64,000 nt of DNA from CAZRCZ01 sp964598765. GTDB lineage: Bacteria > Sumerlaeota > Sumerlaeia > MVZB01 > JAJFLK01. The translations under genes and the position numbers were made by a program. Location: assembly GCA_964598765.1 (NCBI GenBank), contig CAZRCZ010000020.1, positions 1 to 64,000 on the forward strand, written 5' to 3'. The notes below the pieces were generated by a model. The model was not told the DNA's origin. It saw only the letters and a list, made by a program, of their open reading frames with translations, and did not search any database. Positions 60,077-64,000 of the stretch are shown one piece after another (position 1 is the first letter of the stretch; each line of letters starts with the position of its first letter).

Positions 60077-62836
60077 ATGGATACAGTTTTGAAGAAAACC
60101 GTCGCCTCCTTGGAGACGGCGTTGAAATACAACCCCGAGAACGTCGAGCTGATGACTTCGCTTGCGGAGGGCTACGTCCGCATGGGAAGGTTCGACTCCG
60201 CGACCATCGCGCTGTGCGAGAAGGTTCTCGACAAGTATCCCGACAATCCCTTGCTCCTTCAGGCGCAGGCGATTTCTTACGTGATCGAGCAGACCAACGC
60301 GCTTGACGCCTCGCTGGACAAGGGAGCCGATCCTCCTCCGCAGGACGCCATCGAATCCTCCATCGCCATTCTGGACGACTTTCTCGCGACCGCCAAGGAT
60401 TGCGAGCCGGTCTGGTTCGCGTGGACTCGGCTGAACGTTTTGGCCGGACGGTTTGAGGCCGCCGCGAAAGGGATTCAGCGATTGGAGGAATTGAAATCGT
60501 CCGGGGTGGAGAATTTGGTCCACGTCCTCGATTGGGTGGCGCGCAAACAGGATCCGGAGCGGGTGGATTGGAATGCGCTCTACGAAACTTACGGAAAAAT
60601 CGGCGACGAGCGGCTGGGCTTCAAAGCATTGGAGCGGGCGTTTGACAAAGGATCGGCCAAGGACAAAATCGGGCCCCTGTTGCTCGATCATTACCTCAAG
60701 AAATTCGACATCGCGCATCCGGAGGACGTTTCGGAATCCGTCCGTCCCCGTTTTTTCAAGCTGTTGGTGGATCACCGCGACACGCATCAGACGGGGGAAT
60801 GGTTGCGCCGCGCGACGACTTTTGGTTGGCAGGTGGCCGCCTATTCCAAAACCTACATCCAAAGCCTGATGGAGGATGAGCAATTCGACGCCGCGTTTGA
60901 GATTCTCCAGAAGATGCCGATGGACGCGGAGGTCAAAGAATTGCTCAACGATCTGGCGGGGCAATATGAAAAACGCGACAACGTCGAACAGGCCGTCAAA
61001 ATCCTTCAGTTCATCAACAGCCATGAGCTGGGGGACCACGAGCTCCGCCATAATCAGGAAATCGAATTAAACCGGAACACGGAATTGTCGTTGGCCGAAC
61101 TCGCGCTCAAGAACGGGCGATTGAGCGAAGCGCTGGCCAAGTTTATTTCCTCGTTGTGTCTCCATGAACGTCCCGACCCGGCCGTCATCGAGCGAATCGA
61201 GAATTTGCTTGAACAGGGAATCAATTGCGAACCGGCAACGCTTTTGCGCCTCGCGGTCTATTTCCGAAGCCACAAGGATTTTCGCCGTTCCATCCTTTGT
61301 CTGACCCGCCTCGTCGGCCAGATTCCCGCCGATTCGCCCGACATGAACAATCTGGAAAGTCTCTTCGACGAGGCGCTCGACACGCATCCGGAGTATCCCG
61401 AATTCCGCCTTCAACGCGGGATGCTCCGCCGCAAGATGGGGAAATTGGACGAAGCCATCCATGATTTCAAAATCGCCTCCGCCGATCCCGATCTTTTGGA
61501 TCGCGCCAACCGGTTCCTCGCGCAGACTCACCGGGAAATGGGCCAATACCGCGAAGCCTTGGCGCGCTTCCAGAACATGCGCCTAGACGTGGATGACTTG
61601 GAATCGCTCTACCAGCTTCACTTCGACTTCACGCAGTCGGATGATTCCCGCTCGGCGCTAACCGCCCTGCAACTCATCACGCAAATTCAGCCCGATTACA
61701 AGGATGTCCCCCAGCTGTTGGCTAATCTGACGCACGGACCCGTGGCGCCGTCCTCCGGCGGGGCGCCGGGTTCCGCCACGCCCGATCAAAAAATGCGCGA
61801 CCTGATCGGCGACCTCGCCACGGGACGATACCGCTTCGTGGATAAAATCGGCTCCGGCGGAATGGGGGTTGTTTACAAGGTTTTTGATATTCGCCAAAAC
61901 AAACCGGTCGCCATGAAAATTCTGCGCGACGGTCTGGCCGCTTCCTCCAAGGCGCTGGATCGTTTTTTCCGCGAGGCGCGCATCGCGGCGCAAATCCGCC
62001 ACCGCAACATCATTGATATCTACGACTACAACATTTCCAGCCAAGACGGCCAGAATTACATCGTCATGGAATACGTGGAGGGGCAATCGTTGCGCGAATT
62101 CATTGACCGCCACTTTGACGACACGATTTCGACTTCCATGGATTACATCGCCGAGCAACTTTACTACGGCGTTCAGCTTTTCGACGCCCTTCAGGCGACG
62201 CACGACAAGGGGATCATTCACCGCGACATCAAGCCCGACAACATCATGGTCACCTCCAAGGGAGAGGTAAGAATCACCGATTTCGGCATCGTTCACGTCG
62301 AGGAGGCGACGTTTACGCCGACCGGCGCAATGCTGGGGACGCCGCGCTATATGGCCCCCGAGCAGGTGACCGGAGGCAAGGTGGACGGACGGAGCGACAT
62401 TTATTCGGTCGGCATTTTACTCTACGAAGTTTTGACCGGATCGCCTCCGTTCATGACCGGAGACATCTCCTATCAGCAGGTGAACAAACCGCCGGTGGAG
62501 CCGCGTTTGCTCAACTCGGTCATTCCGCAGTCGGTCAACAACTTCATTTTGAAGTGTCTGGAAAAGAAGCCGGACAACCGCTTTCCCGACGCCAAAACCG
62601 CCAAGAACGTCATCGCCGAAATTCTACAGAGTCTCGGCGGGTGCAAAAAGTATGAGAACGTCACGCCCTCGGGGACGGAGGAACCCGCGCCCAACCGGGC
62701 CACGCCCCGGATGGAAACTCGCCCGGCGAAGCGATCCACTCCCCAAACCAAGGACGCGTCCGTGTCCCCATCCGCCGAAGTTGACGAATTGGAAATGGGC
62801 GATTTGGATTTGGATCTTCCGGACAAGGCGGGCTGA
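60077..62836 (+). CDS. TPR-containing serine/threonine protein kinase
   Basis: About 919 residues. The first 560 form TPR-like helical repeats (LETALKYNPENVELMTSLAE is the first). A Hanks-type kinase domain follows: Gly loop KIGSGGMGVVYK near 590, VAMKIL Lys, HRDIKPDN catalytic loop near 714, DFG near 734 and GTPRYMAPEQ activation segment. The tail is Pro/Thr-rich and ends in an acidic DELEMGDLDLDLPD motif. There is no membrane span, so it is probably cytoplasmic. MDTVLKK at 60077 has AAGG upstream; the extra 65 residues from 59882 look non-coding. The next gene starts 4 bases after its stop. Confidence 0.92.
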   Translation: MDTVLKKTVASLETALKYNPENVELMTSLAEGYVRMGRFDSATIALCEKVLDKYPDNPLLLQAQAISYVIEQTNALDASLDKGADPPPQDAIESSIAILDDFLATAKDCEPVWFAWTRLNVLAGRFEAAAKGIQRLEELKSSGVENLVHVLDWVARKQDPERVDWNALYETYGKIGDERLGFKALERAFDKGSAKDKIGPLLLDHYLKKFDIAHPEDVSESVRPRFFKLLVDHRDTHQTGEWLRRATTFGWQVAAYSKTYIQSLMEDEQFDAAFEILQKMPMDAEVKELLNDLAGQYEKRDNVEQAVKILQFINSHELGDHELRHNQEIELNRNTELSLAELALKNGRLSEALAKFISSLCLHERPDPAVIERIENLLEQGINCEPATLLRLAVYFRSHKDFRRSILCLTRLVGQIPADSPDMNNLESLFDEALDTHPEYPEFRLQRGMLRRKMGKLDEAIHDFKIASADPDLLDRANRFLAQTHREMGQYREALARFQNMRLDVDDLESLYQLHFDFTQSDDSRSALTALQLITQIQPDYKDVPQLLANLTHGPVAPSSGGAPGSATPDQKMRDLIGDLATGRYRFVDKIGSGGMGVVYKVFDIRQNKPVAMKILRDGLAASSKALDRFFREARIAAQIRHRNIIDIYDYNISSQDGQNYIVMEYVEGQSLREFIDRHFDDTISTSMDYIAEQLYYGVQLFDALQATHDKGIIHRDIKPDNIMVTSKGEVRITDFGIVHVEEATFTPTGAMLGTPRYMAPEQVTGGKVDGRSDIYSVGILLYEVLTGSPPFMTGDISYQQVNKPPVEPRLLNSVIPQSVNNFILKCLEKKPDNRFPDAKTAKNVIAEILQSLGGCKKYENVTPSGTEEPAPNRATPRMETRPAKRSTPQTKDASVSPSAEVDELEMGDLDLDLPDKAG

Positions 62837-62840
62837 GAAA

Positions 62841-63275
62841 ATGTCAAGCGACGCGCAAAAAACAATGCCCGCGAGCGAGATAGAGGTCAAATCCTTGGAT
62901 GATTTGATCGCGGCCTCTTCGGCGTCTTCCTCATTCAAGCAAGCGATTCGCTTCATGACCGAGGGGAAGACTCAGGAGAAAATCCAATTTGGCCGCCATT
63001 GCCCTCCGATCAAGGTTCTGCGGTTGGTGACGAAACTTTTGGAAGTTTTTCCCTGCGTTCCCTTCGATGCGGTCCGCGTTGAGGCGGAATCGGGTTGCTC
63101 GGAATTCGTTGGGACGGCCGCCGCCGAACCGGGAGGGATGCGCTTTGAATTTGACTGGGATTGCCGATGGCGCGCCGAGGAGCAAGGCTGGCTCGACCCC
63201 TTCGGCGAACCCGATCAAGGGCGCGCGGCGCGCGTGTTCGGCTACCAATGTTTCCGCAAACTTGAAAGAATTTGA
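62841..63275 (+). CDS. hypothetical protein coupled to the kinase gene
   Basis: 144 residues from MSSDAQKTMPASEIE. It has an acidic, Ser-rich start (SLDDLIAASSASSSFKQAI) followed by a compact mixed region with VTKLLEVFPCVPFDAVRVEA, EFDWDCRWRAEEQGW and a final VFGYQCFRKLERI. I do not recognise the family. The 4-base gap after the kinase stop suggests a shared transcript, so it could be a kinase substrate or regulator. The Ser run near the N-terminus offers phosphorylation sites; this is speculation. Confidence 0.6.
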   Translation: MSSDAQKTMPASEIEVKSLDDLIAASSASSSFKQAIRFMTEGKTQEKIQFGRHCPPIKVLRLVTKLLEVFPCVPFDAVRVEAESGCSEFVGTAAAEPGGMRFEFDWDCRWRAEEQGWLDPFGEPDQGRAARVFGYQCFRKLERI

Positions 63276-63346
63276 GCCCGGGCGCATCGAGTCAGCTACG
63301 CCATCGAAAGAGTTTGGATTGTCCGGTGGTCGAGGAATCAAGTTTC

Positions 63347-64000
63347 ATGGCCGCGAATGCCGATTCCGGCGACGGCTCCCCGCGCCATCCCGCCCCCGCG
63401 GTACCCACTTACGCCTGCGGTCGGTGGCTGTGCCTTCGCCTCTTGGGCGTGATTTACCTGCTTGCGTATGGTTCGCTGGGTCTCCAAGTCTTGAGCTTAT
63501 GGGGATCGCGCGGACTGCTCCCCGCCGGTGACGCTTTCAGCGGGGCGCGCAATCCGGCTTGGAGTTCGACCTATTGGGTCAATCCCACGCTTTTCCGATT
63601 CGCTCATACGGATGGGGCATTGCAATCGGGCTGTTGGTTGGGAATGTGTCTGGCGGTCCTGTTGATTCTCAACGTGGCTCCAAAAATTTGCGCGGCCGCG
63701 CTATGGATCCTTTACCTTTCCTTCGTGGACATGGACGACGTTTTTCTGGTCTGTCCTTGGGATTATCTCCTGTTGGAAGTCGGCCTGCTTTCCATTTTTC
63801 TTGCCCCATGGTCGTTTCGTCCTTGTCGCGCTCCGTTGACGCCTCCCTCCGCGATGGTCGCGTTTGTTTTTCGCCTATTCTTGATGTACATGAATTTGGA
63901 ATCGGGACTCGGCAAGTTGTTTTCGCCCGATCCGGCGTGGCGTCATTTGAGGGCGATGGATTTCTATTATGAGCGGACTCCCTTACCGACGTTGCCGGGT
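63347..64000 (+). CDS. lipase maturation factor family protein (5' part, runs off the window)
   Basis: An open frame from ATG 63347 continues to the window end: 218 residues. After a Pro-rich start come several hydrophobic segments (CLRLLGVIYLLAYGSLGLQV and later spans). Family landmarks are WDYLLLEVGLLSIFLAPWSF, then FRLFLMYMNLESGLGKLFS and MDFYYERTPLPTLPG, matching the first half of LMF1-like membrane proteins. In animals LMF1 helps lipases fold in the ER; bacterial roles are unknown. The C-terminal half is outside the window. Confidence 0.82.
   Translation, partial: MAANADSGDGSPRHPAPAVPTYACGRWLCLRLLGVIYLLAYGSLGLQVLSLWGSRGLLPAGDAFSGARNPAWSSTYWVNPTLFRFAHTDGALQSGCWLGMCLAVLLILNVAPKICAAALWILYLSFVDMDDVFLVCPWDYLLLEVGLLSIFLAPWSFRPCRAPLTPPSAMVAFVFRLFLMYMNLESGLGKLFSPDPAWRHLRAMDFYYERTPLPTLPG

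Overview
The window is chromosomal DNA of a Gram-negative bacterium. Evidence for an outer membrane includes a lipid A gene (lpxB), a tripartite RND pump with a TolC-type channel, and an O-antigen ligase-like gene. A Tat-exported DUF1501 protein, a TPR-Ser/Thr kinase, a DACNV-type diadenylate cyclase-like protein and many families of short dispersed palindromic repeats point towards the PVC group (Verrucomicrobiota, Planctomycetota) or a related uncultured phylum. That placement is inference; no rRNA or tRNA gene is visible to confirm it.

Layout. 1-11.8 kb: the end of an unknown gene, then a tightly packed plus-strand operon. It encodes an ArsC/LMW-phosphatase-like protein, an OmpR-type regulator and histidine kinase, a PQQ-fragment/phosphodiester glycosidase fusion, an ArnT/PMT-like glycosyltransferase and an RND adaptor-pump-outer membrane factor set. 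11.9-15.8 kb: minus-strand pectate-lyase-like protein, clpP and tig. 16.0-18.2 kb: a two-gene island of AAA ATPase plus TOPRIM/DUF4276-like protein, a probable defence module. 18.2-25.7 kb: coaX, a cysteine-rich secreted protein, a crotonase, a J-like/TPR protein and the cluster Gfo/Idh-lpxB-metF. 26-34.8 kb: O-antigen ligase-like protein, orphan OppC-like permease, CDF metal exporter, FkbM methyltransferase, YdeI/OmdA-like protein, a polytopic membrane protein and the DUF1501 protein. 34.9-42.3 kb: a PAS-GGDEF-EAL protein back to back with a DACNV/DAC protein, a small conserved protein and uvrA. 42.4-52.2 kb: an RRM RNA-binding protein, ppdK, a GAF-GGDEF-HD protein and a heterodimeric MdlAB-type ABC exporter. 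52.2-58.3 kb: a minus-strand Mu-like phage head cassette (portal, protease, decoration, capsid, gp36) with no visible terminase, integrase or tail genes. 58.4-64 kb: a GT39-like membrane glycosyltransferase, a TPR-Ser/Thr kinase with a small partner, and the start of a lipase maturation factor family gene.

Themes. Many genes deal with envelope glycans, lipid A and export, and several with cyclic-dinucleotide or kinase signalling. At least six types of short inverted or low-complexity repeat are scattered through the window. Several lie in frame inside genes (TolC-like N-terminus, uvrA, phage protease, phage portal), suggesting that repeat spread is reshaping coding sequences. The best candidates for new biology are the ATPase/TOPRIM-like pair, the DAC variant beside the c-di-GMP gene, the sensor-glycosylation-RND operon and the isolated phage head cassette.
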